Part shown: positions 54,480-63,743 of the stretch, in pieces
Layout: every line of letters begins with the position of its first letter
Position numbering within the stretch: position 1 is the stretch's first letter
Origin: Chryseobacterium oranimense
GTDB lineage: Bacteria; Bacteroidota; Bacteroidia; Flavobacteriales; Weeksellaceae
Direction: 5' to 3'
DNA length: 64,000 bases
Assembly (NCBI RefSeq): GCF_025244725.1
Contig: NZ_CP104203.1
Span: 3,038,001-3,102,000, forward strand
Translations under genes and position numbers: made by a program
Notes under the pieces: generated by a model
What the model saw: the letters and a program-made list of their open reading frames with translations, nothing else
What the model was told of the DNA's origin: nothing
The model's database searches: none

Positions 54480-55076
54480 TTATTTGTTGAATAATTCCTC
54501 TACTTTATCCCAGTTTACTACGCTGAAGAAAGCAGCAACATAATCTGGTCTTCTGTTTTGGTAATTTAAATAATAAGCATGCTCCCAAACATCCAATCCT
54601 AAAACAGGAGTTCCTTTAACGTCTGCAACAGGCATTAACGGGTTGTCCTGGTTTGGAGTAGAAGAAACAGATACGGAACCGTCTGAATTTTTAACTAACC
54701 AAGCCCATCCTGAACCGAATCTTGTTTTAGCTGCCTCAGAAAAATCAGTTTTGAATTTTTCAAGACCTCCGTAAGCTTCTATAGCTGCTTTTACGTTTCC
54801 TACAGGCTCTTTGCTTCCGCCAGGAGTTAAAATTTCCCAGAATAAAGAGTGGTTAAAGTGTCCTCCTCCATTATTTCTTACTGCTGGTTTATCAGTCCCT
54901 GTCTGGCAGATCTCTTCGATCGTTTTGCCTGCCAATTCAGTTCCTTCGATTGCTTTATTTAAATTGTCAATATAAGCCTGGTGATGTTTTGTATAATGGA
55001 TTTCCATAGTTTTGGCATCAATAGTCGGCTCTAATGCATCGTATGCATATCCTAATTTAGGTAATTCAAATGACAT
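54480..55076 (-). CDS. sodA: Superoxide dismutase (Fe/Mn family, Mn-like)
   Basis: The start at 55076 ([17 protein letters not shown]) is the family start; an ATG 27 bp earlier only adds leader residues. The 198-residue enzyme has the metal ligands His27, the His in NHSLFW, and the Asp and His in [11 protein letters not shown]. The [10 protein letters not shown] and QDNPL motifs are those of manganese or cambialistic enzymes rather than strict iron ones. It is cytoplasmic, with its own -33/-7 promoter. Confidence 0.96.
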   Translation of the reverse strand: MSFELPKLGYAYDALEPTIDAKTMEIHYTKHHQAYIDNLNKAIEGTELAGKTIEEICQTGTDKPAVRNNGGGHFNHSLFWEILTPGGSKEPVGNVKAAIEAYGGLEKFKTDFSEAAKTRFGSGWAWLVKNSDGSVSVSSTPNQDNPLMPVADVKGTPVLGLDVWEHAYYLNYQNRRPDYVAAFFSVVNWDKVEELFNK

Positions 55077-55100
55077 AATTTTTATTTTTAATGTTATAGT

Positions 55101-55131
55101 CAAATTTAGCCAATATTTAAGCGATAATCAA
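55101..55131 (-). promoter_or_regulatory. Promoter of superoxide dismutase
   Basis: Minus-strand TAAATTTG (plus 55101-55108) and TTG (55129-55131), spacer 20 nt. Confidence 0.6.
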
Positions 55132-55253
55132 AAACTGGGCATTACTTTAATAAATCTTTAACATTGATATATTGATTTAGAATGAATTAATTTTTTTAAA
55201 GTAAAGAAGTTAAACATTATAATACAGCATGCATTCTAAAACTTATAATTTTT

Positions 55254-55426
55254 TTTAACGCAAAGTTTCATGTTAATACTGCAATATTTGAGGATGCAAA
55301 GAAAAATCAATCTTCGATTGATTGAATAAGCGCTCGCATTACCAACCGCTTAATCAGAGGCGAAGCCGGCATCTTTGCTCTACTTAAAAATAATACGGTT
55401 CGGATGTAAAACTCTGCGTTAAAAAT
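55254..55426. repeat. MITE-like element, copy 1
   Basis: About 173 bp bounded by imperfect terminal inverted repeats (TTAACGCAAAGTTT left, AACTCTGCGTTAA right). The core, 55291-55379, is the inverse of copy 2 at 57927-58102. It contains an internal palindrome, AATCAATC-TTC-GATTGATT. No reading frame of note. It fills most of the 433-bp gap 55077-55509 between sodA and rho; the rest is the sodA promoter and AT-rich sequence. Confidence 0.75.
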
Positions 55427-55509
55427 CCTTTCGGAATTAAACTTCAACAATTAAAAAAGCACGGAAATCAAAGATTTTCGTGCTTTTATTAACAAACAAT
55501 TAAATTAAT

Positions 55510-57330
55510 CTATTTATTCATAGACATCAGGAATTCTTCATTATTTAAAGTTCCTCTGATGTTTTTATTTACAAATTCCATTGCTTCTACAGGATTCATT
55601 TCAGAAAGATATTTTCTTAAAATCCACATTCTCTGTGAAGTAACCTCATCCAAAAGAAGATCATCTCTACGTGTACTTGAAGCTACAAGATCAATCGCAG
55701 GATAAATTCTTCTGTTAGCAATTTTTCTGTCCAATTGAAGTTCCATGTTACCGGTACCCTTGAATTCTTCAAAAATCACCTCATCCATTTTGGAACCAGT
55801 ATCAATTAATGCTGTAGCAATAATAGTTAATGAACCACCTCCTTCAATTTTTCTGGCTGCTCCAAAGAATCTTTTCGGCTTATGAAGAGCATTAGCATCC
55901 ACCCCACCGGAAAGTACTTTACCTGATGCTGGGGTAACGGTGTTATAAGCTCTTGCTAATCTTGTAATTGAATCCAGTAAAATTACTACATCATGTCCGC
56001 ATTCAACCATTCTCTGAGCTTTTGCCAGAACAAGGTTAGCCACTTTTACGTGCTTGTCTGCAGCTTCATCAAATGTAGAGGCAATTACTTCAGCATTTAC
56101 GCTTCTTTCCATATCGGTAACTTCTTCAGGACGTTCGTCGATCAGAAGAACCATCATATAGACTTCCGGGTGATTAGCTGCAATAGAGTTGGCAATATCT
56201 TTAAGGAGCATCGTTTTACCTGTTTTAGGCTGGGCAACGATCATTGCTCTCTGTCCTTTCCCTATTGGTGCGAAAAGATCCACAATTCTTGTCGATAGTG
56301 TAGATTCATTTCCAGCAAGGTTGAATTTTTCTTCAGGGAAAAGAGGCGTTAAATATTCAAATGCAACACGGTCTTTAATAAATGCAAGATCGCGTCCGTT
56401 TACTTCTGTAGGTTTTAATAGTGAAAAATATTTTTCACCTTCTTTCGGAAGTCTAACAATTCCCTTAACGGTATCTCCGGTTTTCAGTCCAAAGTTTCTG
56501 ATCTGTGCTGTAGAAACATACACATCATCAGGAGATGAAATATAGCTGAAATCGGAAGAACGAAGGAATCCGTAATTGTCCGGAAGAATCTCTAAAACAC
56601 CTTCAATACTTACCATTCCATCGAAATTGAACTCTTTTCTCTGTTCAGTATGATGTTCCTCTGCCTTTTCAGCATGTTGTCTGTGCTGATTCTGGTTTGG
56701 ATTCTGGTGTTGATTTTGATTTTGATTCTTATGCTGGTTTCCGCTGTTTTGCGGATTATTGTGTCCTTTCTGTTGGGATCTTGCCTGAGATTGAGGGATA
56801 TTAGGCTTTTCTTCTGATGGGGCAGATTCCTGAGGTTCTGCATTTTTAGGAGCTTCTGCTCTTTCCTGTGGAGTTTCTGTATTGCCTGTATTGGCAGTTA
56901 CTCTTTTTCTTTTTTTCTTAGCCTGTGACGAATTGTTTTCTTCAGGAGCGACAGCTGTTTCAGGTTTAGGCTGTTCCGCTCTTATTTCTTCAGCTGCCGG
57001 TACTTTTTCTTCTGCATTTTCTACAGTTTTCGGAGTTTCTTCCACTGGAGCTTTTACTTCTGCTTTGGGTTTGGCAGGCTGTCTTTTAGGCGCTGCTTTT
57101 TTTACAGGGGCCTTGGCAGGTTTTTCTGCCGGTTGTTCTTCAGTATTCATACTGGTTTCTGTGGCGTTGAAATAATCTTTTGCAACTTTAGGGTTAGAAG
57201 CCTGAAAGTCAAGAACGGCAAAGATTTTATCATTTTCATTGCTGTTTCTAGCAACTTTAACGCCTAAATCTTTTAAGATTTTAGTCAGTTCCGTTACGGA
57301 TTTTGACCTTAACGTTTCTATGTTAAACAT
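55510..57330 (-). CDS. rho: Transcription termination factor Rho
   Basis: The 606-residue protein has the Rho_N region at residues 1-45 ([14 protein letters not shown]), then an unusually long, low-complexity insert (about 50-235) rich in Lys, Pro, Ala, Gln, Asn and His, typical of Bacteroidetes Rho and possibly prone to phase separation. The RNA-binding domain ([20 protein letters not shown]) and ATPase domain follow ([17 protein letters not shown]alker [30 protein letters not shown]). Rho ends transcription at C-rich sites. The upstream neighbour, DUF4293, is its usual divergent partner. Confidence 0.97.
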   Translation of the reverse strand: MFNIETLRSKSVTELTKILKDLGVKVARNSNENDKIFAVLDFQASNPKVAKDYFNATETSMNTEEQPAEKPAKAPVKKAAPKRQPAKPKAEVKAPVEETPKTVENAEEKVPAAEEIRAEQPKPETAVAPEENNSSQAKKKRKRVTANTGNTETPQERAEAPKNAEPQESAPSEEKPNIPQSQARSQQKGHNNPQNSGNQHKNQNQNQHQNPNQNQHRQHAEKAEEHHTEQRKEFNFDGMVSIEGVLEILPDNYGFLRSSDFSYISSPDDVYVSTAQIRNFGLKTGDTVKGIVRLPKEGEKYFSLLKPTEVNGRDLAFIKDRVAFEYLTPLFPEEKFNLAGNESTLSTRIVDLFAPIGKGQRAMIVAQPKTGKTMLLKDIANSIAANHPEVYMMVLLIDERPEEVTDMERSVNAEVIASTFDEAADKHVKVANLVLAKAQRMVECGHDVVILLDSITRLARAYNTVTPASGKVLSGGVDANALHKPKRFFGAARKIEGGGSLTIIATALIDTGSKMDEVIFEEFKGTGNMELQLDRKIANRRIYPAIDLVASSTRRDDLLLDEVTSQRMWILRKYLSEMNPVEAMEFVNKNIRGTLNNEEFLMSMNK

Positions 57331-57410
57331 ACTTAATGTAAAAATGTAATTAATTGTGAGTAAGAAAAGTAAGTCCGGTGACTTTTGTTTTCAAGTACAT
57401 ATGTATAATG

Positions 57411-57440
57411 CAAATCTACACTAATTTTTGAATTGTGCAA
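57411..57440 (-). promoter_or_regulatory. Promoter of rho
   Basis: Minus-strand TAGATTTG (plus 57411-57418) and TTG (57438-57440), spacer 19 nt. It overlaps the divergent promoter of the DUF4293 gene. Confidence 0.55.
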
Positions 57441-57457
57441 AATTTATGTTATTTTTG
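57428..57457 (+). promoter_or_regulatory. Promoter of the DUF4293 gene
   Basis: TTG 57428-57430 and TATTTTTG 57450-57457, spacer 19 nt, 18 bp before the ATG. Overlaps the rho promoter on the other strand. Confidence 0.6.
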
Positions 57458-57475
57458 CCCAGTATTTAATAATCA

Positions 57476-57865
57476 ATGTTACAGAGAATACAGACTATAT
57501 GGACTCTTTTGGCAGTTTTAGCTGCTGTTTTCCTTTTCATTACAGGACAGGATGTTGACGTTTTTGGCCAGATTCCGGTGATTGATATCAGCTGTATTGT
57601 GCTTGTTTTGACAGGAGCATTGAGTATTTTCAGTTTTAAAAACAGAAAAAGACAAATTTTGCTGAATACCATCAGCATCATTATAAACGCTTTGTTGATT
57701 GGCGTATTGGCGTACTGGTTACTAAGCTTATCCGGAGGAATCCAGATTCCTGAGAAGGGTATTGAGCCGGTTTTCCCATTGATCGCGGTGATAAGTCTGC
57801 TTATTGCAAACATGTATATCCGCAGAGATGAGAGGCTCGTGAAATCTGTAGACCGACTTCGATAG
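57476..57865 (+). CDS. DUF4293 family membrane protein
   Basis: The 129-residue protein has four hydrophobic helices, starts MLQRIQTIWTLLAVLAA and ends IANMYIRRDERLVKSVDRLR. That is the pattern of DUF4293, a Bacteroidetes family found beside rho. It is divergent from rho, with overlapping promoters. Function unknown; the conserved pairing suggests a link to Rho or simply linkage. Confidence 0.88.
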   Translation: MLQRIQTIWTLLAVLAAVFLFITGQDVDVFGQIPVIDISCIVLVLTGALSIFSFKNRKRQILLNTISIIINALLIGVLAYWLLSLSGGIQIPEKGIEPVFPLIAVISLLIANMYIRRDERLVKSVDRLR

Positions 57866-57889
57866 CCTTACAACGATTTTTTGAGTGAG

Positions 57890-57916
57890 AACAGTTCCGA
57901 AAGGGACTGTTTTTTT
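57890..57916 (+). terminator. Terminator after the DUF4293 gene
   Basis: AACAGTTCC pairs with GGGACTGTT (one G-U), GAAA loop, T run. Confidence 0.85.
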
Positions 57917-57926
57917 ATACCTAAGT

Positions 57927-58102
57927 TTTTTTGACACAAAGTTTCATATTCCAACCGTATTATTTTTAAGTGAAGCAAAGATGCCGGCTACACCGTTGAT
58001 TAAGCAGCTGGTAATACGAGCGCTTATTCAATCAATCGAAGATTGATTTTCATTTTGCATCCTTAATTTTTACATTTTTAAATTAAACTTTGCGTTTAAA
58101 AT
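57927..58102. repeat. MITE-like element, copy 2 (inverted)
   Basis: About 176 bp with ends TTGACACAAAGTTT and AAACTTTGCGTTTAA. It is the inverse of copy 1 along its whole length, including AACCGTATTATTTTTAAGT, AAAGATGCCGGCT, GAGCGCTTATTCAATCAATC and the same palindrome. It occupies the first half of the 428-bp gap 57866-58293. The second half (58103-58220) is an AT-rich tract with recurring CTTAAG/TTAAGT motifs, with no gene seen. Confidence 0.75.
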
Positions 58103-58293
58103 AAACCATTAAGGCTTCTTAAGTTTTTAAGAATATTAAGTTCAGCTTCGCTCAAAAGTAAATGGTTTTCTTAATTATACTTAATCCCTTCAATCTTCTT
58201 AATGGTCCAAATATATGCTCGCAAATAATTTTATACCATTTCATGCAACTTTTACGTTAAAAGTACGACTGATTTTATAAATTATATCCAAAA

Positions 58294-59214
58294 ATGAAAA
58301 AACTAACCTATCTGGCCCTGTCATTCTGCTCAGTATTTACGTTTGCACAGGAAGTTTCAAAAGAAAGAGTAACCACCATACTTTCAACACTGGCTTCAGA
58401 CGAAATGAAGGGCCGCGAAATCGGGACTCCTGAAAATGATAAGGCTGCAGAATACATTGCCAAACTGTTTAAAGAGAACAATCTGGAGTACTGCACCGGG
58501 GATTCTTACCTGATCCCTTTTGAATATGAAGGAAAGAAGGCTTATAATGTATGCGGGATCAAAAAAGGAAAAACCGATAAATATTTAGGATTCTCGGGCC
58601 ACTTCGACCACATCGGAACGAGTGATAAAACCGGGGATAATATTTACAATGGTGCCGATGATGATGCCAGCGGAATCACTACTTTATCAGGAATTGCAGA
58701 TTATTTCAAAAATAAAAAACCTGAATTTTCAATGGTATTCATGGCCTTCAATGGTGAAGAAAAAGGAATGCTGGGGTCAAGAGCTATTTCTACAGATCCC
58801 GCTTTGGATAAGGTATATAATAATATGACTGCTCTTTTCAATTTTGAAATGGTCGCTACGGAATCCCAGTTCGGAAAAAATGCTCTTTTTATGACAGGTG
58901 ATGAGTTTTCTGATTTTGATGAACTGTTTAACAAGTATGCCGCAAACGGATTAAAGATCAACCCGGACCCATATGCTACGCAAAAATTATTTTACAGATC
59001 GGATAATGTAAGTTTTGTAAAGAAAAAAATCATTGCTCACTCTTTCTCTACAGTTGATATGACGAAAGCTTCTCATTACCATAATGAAAGCGATGATGTA
59101 AAAGTGGTAGATTTTGATAATTTAACTACTATTATCAACAATGTGGGAAAAACTTTAGAAAAACTGACTCCCAAAAATTTTGCTCCGAAGTATAATGACA
59201 AAGTGAAATTTTAA
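58294..59214 (+). CDS. Secreted M28 family metallopeptidase
   Basis: The 306-residue product has a signal peptide ending FTFAQ and the M28 zinc aminopeptidase core: LGFSGHFDHIG (first His), YNGADDDASGI (bridging Asp and metal Asp), FNGEEKGMLGS (catalytic Glu pair) and HYHNESDDVKVVDF (final His). No PA domain, as in short M28 enzymes. Likely an exported aminopeptidase. The gene is transcribed alone and ended by a hairpin. Confidence 0.93.
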   Translation: MKKLTYLALSFCSVFTFAQEVSKERVTTILSTLASDEMKGREIGTPENDKAAEYIAKLFKENNLEYCTGDSYLIPFEYEGKKAYNVCGIKKGKTDKYLGFSGHFDHIGTSDKTGDNIYNGADDDASGITTLSGIADYFKNKKPEFSMVFMAFNGEEKGMLGSRAISTDPALDKVYNNMTALFNFEMVATESQFGKNALFMTGDEFSDFDELFNKYAANGLKINPDPYATQKLFYRSDNVSFVKKKIIAHSFSTVDMTKASHYHNESDDVKVVDFDNLTTIINNVGKTLEKLTPKNFAPKYNDKVKF

Positions 59215-59230
59215 ATAACAGATGACAAAC

Positions 59231-59257
59231 ACAAGACCGCCGGAATGGCGGTTTTGT
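59231..59257 (+). terminator. Terminator after the M28 peptidase gene
   Basis: ACCGCC pairs with GGCGGT, extended by A-T and G-U pairs, with TTTTG tail. Confidence 0.7.
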
Positions 59258-59378
59258 GATATTCCGGATGGTATGTATCATGAAAAATTAAACAAACGTT
59301 TGTAACAAAAAACTACTTGCTGAAACATATTAATTAAAGTAAAACAGGATTAAGAACGTCTTTTCCTTTAATTTTACG

Positions 59379-59386
59379 TAATTTTG
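59379..59386 (+). promoter_or_regulatory. -7 box of the ABC exporter gene
   Basis: TAATTTTG lies 19 bp before the ATG at 59406; no clear -33 TTG. Confidence 0.45.
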
Positions 59387-59405
59387 CTATCCAATTTTTC
59401 ATTGA

Positions 59406-61238
59406 ATGAAACCATTACAAAGAATACTTTATTTCGCGAAACCGCATCAAAAATACCTTTTCGGAAGTATGTTTTTCAATATCCTGTACTCTTTACTGAA
59501 TATCCTGTCGGTGGGAACCATGCTTCCGATTTTGGGACTGATGTTCGGTACGATTGAAAAGCAGTCAAAAGAACCGGTATGGAGCGGAGCTTTCGGCGAT
59601 TATTTCAATTATATTAAAGATAAGGCCTATTATTTTGTACAGACCCAGATTGATCAGCATGGCGCTGTTTATGTACTTGCAGTACTTTGTGCGATTACCG
59701 GAGTTTCATTTTTATTAAGAAACATTTTCAGATATATCGGAGCTTTCCTTCTGGTGAATTACCGTGTGGGGATTACCCGTGACCTTCGTACTGCGATGTA
59801 CAATAAATTCCTGCAGCTTCCTGTTTCATTCTTTACAGAGCAGAGAAAGGGAGATATGATGTCCAGGATTTCCAATGACATCGGAGGTGTGGAAGGTGGA
59901 ATTATGGGAGTACTGGTAGATATCATCAATGCTCCGTTCATGATTATCTCATCATTGATTGCTTTATTTTTACTGTCTCCTCAGCTGACCCTGTTTTCAC
60001 TGGTGGTTTTCCCGGTTATGGGACTGCTGATCTCATGGACCGGAAAAAGCTTAAAAAAACAGGCTCATTTTGCCCAGGCGGAACTAGGAAATCTTTTTTC
60101 ACTGGTAGACGAAACTTTAAAATCTTCTAAAGTAATCAAAATCTTCAATGCAGATAAGATCCTTAAGAACAGATTCAACGAAACAACAACCAACTGGCAG
60201 AATTTTGCCATAGATATGAGCCGAAGAAGGGAACTTGCCTCTCCTATGAGCGAATTCCTTGGTTCTATTACCATACTTATCATTACCTGGTATGCGGGAA
60301 CTCAGATTTTAGAGGAGCAGACTATGAAACCTCAGGCTTTCCTGGTTTTCATCGGAATGTTTTTCCAGATCCTGGATCCGGCGAAAAAGCTTTCCAGTGC
60401 AATCTCTTCTATTCAGGGAGGAATGGCCAGTCTGGAAAGAGTAGCTGAAGTTCTTGATTATGACTTAAAAGTGGAGGAAATTGCAGAACCGGTTTCTATT
60501 TCTACACTGAACAATCAGATTGAATTTAAAAACATTGGATTCTTTTATGATAAGGACAATGTGATCCTTAAAAATTTCTCACTGATTATTCCGAAAGGAA
60601 AAACCATAGCTCTTGTAGGGCAAAGTGGAAGTGGAAAAACGACAATCGCCAATCTTCTTGCGAGATTCTATGATGTAAGCGAGGGTGAAATTTTAATTGA
60701 CGGAACTGATATCAAGCATTTAAAATTAAAGGAATACCGTCAGCTTTTAGGAATGGTAACCCAGGAGTCTGTATTATTCAATGATTCGGTTTACAACAAT
60801 ATTCTGATGGGTAAACCTGATGCGACGAGGGAAGAAGTAATTGAGGCGGCAAAAATAGCCAATGCCGACACTTTTATTTCTAATCTTCCTGAAGGTTATG
60901 ATTCCAACATTGGCGATGATGGAAATAAGCTTTCCGGAGGTCAGAAGCAAAGGGTTTCTATTGCCAGAGCGGTATTGAAAAACCCACCTGTAATGATTCT
61001 GGATGAAGCTACTTCTGCTCTGGATACGGAATCTGAAAGATTTGTTCAGGATGCCCTGGATAAGATGATGGAAAACAGAACGTCTCTGGTTATCGCCCAC
61101 AGGCTTTCAACTATTCAGAAGGCAGACTGGATTGTAGTGATGGAGAAAGGAATTGTAGTAGAGCAGGGAACCCACCACGACCTTATTGCCAAGAAAGGCA
61201 TGTACCACAAGCTGGTAGAACTTCAAAATTTCGACTAA
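59406..61238 (+). CDS. ABC exporter, fused permease and ATPase (MsbA-like)
   Basis: The 610-residue half-transporter has six hydrophobic helices in residues 15-320 and an ATPase domain at 365-605. Motifs are Walker A GQSGSGKTT, Q-loop TQESVLFN, signature LSGGQKQR, Walker B VMILDEATSALD and the switch His in IAHRLST. Such half-exporters dimerise; MsbA-type members flip lipid A or other lipids. Similarity to multidrug exporters means the cargo is not certain. A DUF1801 gene starts 27 bp downstream. Confidence 0.93.
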   Translation: MKPLQRILYFAKPHQKYLFGSMFFNILYSLLNILSVGTMLPILGLMFGTIEKQSKEPVWSGAFGDYFNYIKDKAYYFVQTQIDQHGAVYVLAVLCAITGVSFLLRNIFRYIGAFLLVNYRVGITRDLRTAMYNKFLQLPVSFFTEQRKGDMMSRISNDIGGVEGGIMGVLVDIINAPFMIISSLIALFLLSPQLTLFSLVVFPVMGLLISWTGKSLKKQAHFAQAELGNLFSLVDETLKSSKVIKIFNADKILKNRFNETTTNWQNFAIDMSRRRELASPMSEFLGSITILIITWYAGTQILEEQTMKPQAFLVFIGMFFQILDPAKKLSSAISSIQGGMASLERVAEVLDYDLKVEEIAEPVSISTLNNQIEFKNIGFFYDKDNVILKNFSLIIPKGKTIALVGQSGSGKTTIANLLARFYDVSEGEILIDGTDIKHLKLKEYRQLLGMVTQESVLFNDSVYNNILMGKPDATREEVIEAAKIANADTFISNLPEGYDSNIGDDGNKLSGGQKQRVSIARAVLKNPPVMILDEATSALDTESERFVQDALDKMMENRTSLVIAHRLSTIQKADWIVVMEKGIVVEQGTHHDLIAKKGMYHKLVELQNFD

Positions 61239-61265
61239 TCGTTTATTGAATTCAAATTCACTTAA

Positions 61266-61610
61266 ATGAATCCTATACAAGAGTACTTCTACAGAATCGA
61301 TGAACCTGAAAGAAGTACTCTTTTGTTTTTAAGGAAAATGATCCTGGAATCTGATCCGGATCACATTACGGAAACATTCAGTTTTGGGCTGCCCTTTTTT
61401 AAGTATAAAAAGAAAATGCTGTGTTATCTCTATTACAGCAAAAAGTATAAGCAGCACTACATAAGCTTTTATCACGGTAATAAGCTCGATTATCCAGAAC
61501 TTCTTCAGGAGGGTAGAAAGAAGTTTAAGATCCTTTTAATCGATATGGAAAAAGACTTACCTGTTTCTTTTATTATGAATGTTATTGATGAGATAAAACA
61601 GTACTTGTGA
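61266..61610 (+). CDS. DUF1801 domain protein
   Basis: The 114-residue cytoplasmic protein has the DUF1801 (YdhG-like) layout: MNPIQEYFYRIDEPERSTLLFLRKMIL, then ETFSFGLPFFKYKKKMLCYLYYS and YISFYHGNKLDYPELL. Function in this family is unknown. It lies 27 bp after the ABC exporter gene and is probably co-transcribed with it. Confidence 0.85.
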   Translation: MNPIQEYFYRIDEPERSTLLFLRKMILESDPDHITETFSFGLPFFKYKKKMLCYLYYSKKYKQHYISFYHGNKLDYPELLQEGRKKFKILLIDMEKDLPVSFIMNVIDEIKQYL

Positions 61611-61758
61611 CAAGCCAATACAGAGAGTAATCTCAACAAAATATAGCTGAAAATTCTTTTGATTTAATGAAATGCAAAGTTATTTAAATCAACTCTAGTA
61701 CAATCAAAATAGGACTACATAACACCACTCATGAGTAGAAAAACTCAGGACAGCAGGC

Positions 61759-62739
61759 CTATATCTTAAGTATAAAGTTGTTGATGTTAATATCAGAGGG
61801 GATATCCAATTTTTTCCGGATTCTATATTTTCTGCTTTCAATCGCTCTCACACTGCTATTGGTGCATGAAGCAATTTTTTTAGTATCAAAATTCAGTCTC
61901 ATTAATGCACAGATATGAATTTCAGAACTAATAAGACCTGGATTGATGCTTAAAAGGTTAGGCATAAAATCCGGAAAATAAATCTGAAATTTTTCAATAA
62001 AGAGAGGTGAATCTATTTCTGCCAGCTCTAAAATTTCAGCAATATTGTCTTCAGTAAGATTATTGTTAATGATCTGCTGTTTCATCAATTCATTATTGGC
62101 TTTAAGCAGGTCTTCGATGGTTGAATCTTTAATCTCTGTTTCCTTCATTAAACCGTTAATGAGTTTATCTTTCTGGTATATAAAGAACGCATCTATAAGA
62201 AATTTTGTAAAGCAAAAAATGATATTAAGCAATCGTATTATCTTAAAGTCTGCCTCCTTTATATATTTGCTTCTTGGTAAAAAATTCAATTCAAAATATA
62301 AACAGCCGATAAAGTTTAGAGCAATAATGATCACAATAAACAATATAAGATAATAATCTTCTTTGTAATTGAAATAGAAAGGCAATGCAAATAAAAGTGA
62401 AAAATAGAAATATTCAACACCTGCATTCCTAAAAGTATATATATAGAAAAAACTTATGATGAATGTAAGAGCTATAAAAACAATTATTATTGTTGCTTTT
62501 AAAACTCTTCTGAATTTACTTATTTTTCTTGTGAAAAATATTAAAAATAACCAGAAAAAAGTAATACAGATAAGAAATATAGATCTTCCACCATCTCCAA
62601 AGAAAAATACCGAATAAAATAAAAACAGTAAAAAAAGAAATAAAAGATAACGATTGATCAGCTTTACATAGTTATGGTCTAAATAATTATCATATACTGC
62701 ATTTTCACTGTTAATTAGTTTAGAAATCCTGTTTATCAT
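61759..62739 (-). CDS. Membrane-anchored LuxR-like regulator
   Basis: The 326-residue protein has six hydrophobic helices (residues about 28-190), a short coiled-coil-like linker (LMKETEIKDSTIEDLLKANNELMKQ) and a C-terminal HTH (residues 255-326): ISSEIHICALMRLNFDTKKIAS, NSSVRAIESRKYRIRKKLDIP. That HTH pattern is common at the C-termini of flavobacterial regulators, usually behind TPR domains. Here a membrane domain takes their place, so it may read a membrane signal. No kinase or receiver domain. Confidence 0.82.
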   Translation of the reverse strand: MINRISKLINSENAVYDNYLDHNYVKLINRYLLFLFLLFLFYSVFFFGDGGRSIFLICITFFWLFLIFFTRKISKFRRVLKATIIIVFIALTFIISFFYIYTFRNAGVEYFYFSLLFALPFYFNYKEDYYLILFIVIIIALNFIGCLYFELNFLPRSKYIKEADFKIIRLLNIIFCFTKFLIDAFFIYQKDKLINGLMKETEIKDSTIEDLLKANNELMKQQIINNNLTEDNIAEILELAEIDSPLFIEKFQIYFPDFMPNLLSINPGLISSEIHICALMRLNFDTKKIASCTNSSVRAIESRKYRIRKKLDIPSDININNFILKI

Positions 62740-62815
62740 ATTCCAAAACGTTTAAAATGTGATTGTATTATAAAATACACAGTAAAGATAATTCTCCAAC
62801 AGATTGATTACAAAC

Positions 62816-63145
62816 TTATATTTCAAAAATACGTTTCCACTTTGAAAGAGTATTCCGGCTCATTCGGAAATAGTTCGCCGTTTGCGTATTATTAAGTTTA
62901 TTTTTTTTCTGATATTCAAGAATATTGAGAATTGACCTTTGGTCATAGGAGCGAAGTTTTTGGTTTTTACTTTCCATTAAAAGCTCTTGCTCACCAAAAA
63001 TCATTCTGTTTAATGCTATAATATCTATAACAGTATTAATCGTTTCAATTTTTTGCATGATCCTAAAATTATCCATTTTATCAGGGAATTTCTCCTCAAT
63101 AATATCAGTATATATTTTCTTATAATCCGGTCCTGTATCTTTCAT
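62816..63145 (-). CDS. Small HTH protein, second of a coupled pair
   Basis: The 109-residue protein has a C-terminal helix-turn-helix (NKLNNTQTANYFRMSRNTLSKWKRIF) like that of transposase OrfA proteins. The N-terminal part is helical, with no catalytic residues. Its ATG overlaps the end of the upstream gene by 4 bp, so the two are translated together. Similar pairs seem frequent in Chryseobacterium-like genomes and are often labelled transposase, but neither protein has a DDE catalytic domain. Confidence 0.78.
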   Translation of the reverse strand: MKDTGPDYKKIYTDIIEEKFPDKMDNFRIMQKIETINTVIDIIALNRMIFGEQELLMESKNQKLRSYDQRSILNILEYQKKNKLNNTQTANYFRMSRNTLSKWKRIFEI

Positions 63146-63555
63146 GCTTTTTTAATCCACCTGAAAAGAGTGGTTTTAGGTATTCTGTATTTCAGGACCA
63201 CGTCATTCACCGTCATCTTTTTGCTGACAATCTTTTCTATTATAAAACTCTTCACTTCCTCAGTATATATGTTTTTTCTAAAAGCCGGCAAGTTATCTTT
63301 TGGCCTAGAAATATCATGTCTCTTGCTCGGAGGGGCATAAAGAATCAGATGCCCGCTATACACTCTGAAAAAATCATACTCCAGTAACTTACTCCATCTT
63401 AACAATAAAAAGGTATCAATACTGCTTTCCTGATACATACTTTCAATCTCATCCTCACTGCATTTCATAAACTTTTCAATTCTGCCAACAGGTATCTCAA
63501 CTTCACTAACCCGTTTATGGATAAGCTCTCCAATATGTATACTTTTTAAATTCAT
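63142..63555 (-). CDS. Small HTH protein, first of a coupled pair
   Basis: The 137-residue protein starts MNLKSIHIGELIHKRVSEVE and has RIEKFMKCSEDEIESMYQESS then LLLRWSKLLEYDFFRVYSGHLILYAPPS, an N-terminal domain like a winged or phage-type HTH. A C-terminal helix-turn-helix (TVNDVVLKYRIPKTTLFRWIKK) follows. Two DNA-binding regions in one small protein fit a regulator. An inverted repeat around its own promoter could be its site. Confidence 0.78.
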   Translation of the reverse strand: MNLKSIHIGELIHKRVSEVEIPVGRIEKFMKCSEDEIESMYQESSIDTFLLLRWSKLLEYDFFRVYSGHLILYAPPSKRHDISRPKDNLPAFRKNIYTEEVKSFIIEKIVSKKMTVNDVVLKYRIPKTTLFRWIKKA

Positions 63556-63602
63556 CCTTCATTTGTTTTTATTTATTGACTGAAAATATTAACTATTGCT
63601 TT

Positions 63603-63631
63603 CGCGGGTACAAAATTATTGACAACCCGCG
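63603..63631 (-). promoter_or_regulatory. Promoter -7 box inside an inverted repeat, upstream of the HTH pair
   Basis: CGCGGGT (63603-63609) and ACCCGCG (63625-63631) are perfect 7-bp inverted arms. Between them, on the minus strand, is TAATTTTG (plus 63611-63618), the -7 element. A TTG lies 24 nt further upstream. The GC-rich arms stand out in AT-rich sequence, so it looks like an operator. The rest of 63556-63796 has the psd terminator and no gene. Confidence 0.6.
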
Positions 63632-63743
63632 TAGCCCCCTCACAATAACCTACTCAATATTACGCACGAGTAGTAAAACTCACACGCAAAGAGATTATGG
63701 AGGATTCAGAATAATTTCAAACTGTCAGCTTCATACAAAAAAC

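Noticed and set aside
56882..57175. 97-codon plus-strand frame inside rho
   Set aside because: Antisense to the low-complexity Lys/Pro/Ala region of Rho, which produces hydrophobic-looking but meaningless translation.
62816..63555. Insertion sequence with active transposase
   Set aside because: Both proteins have HTH regions only; there is no DDE domain and no terminal inverted repeats were seen around the pair.
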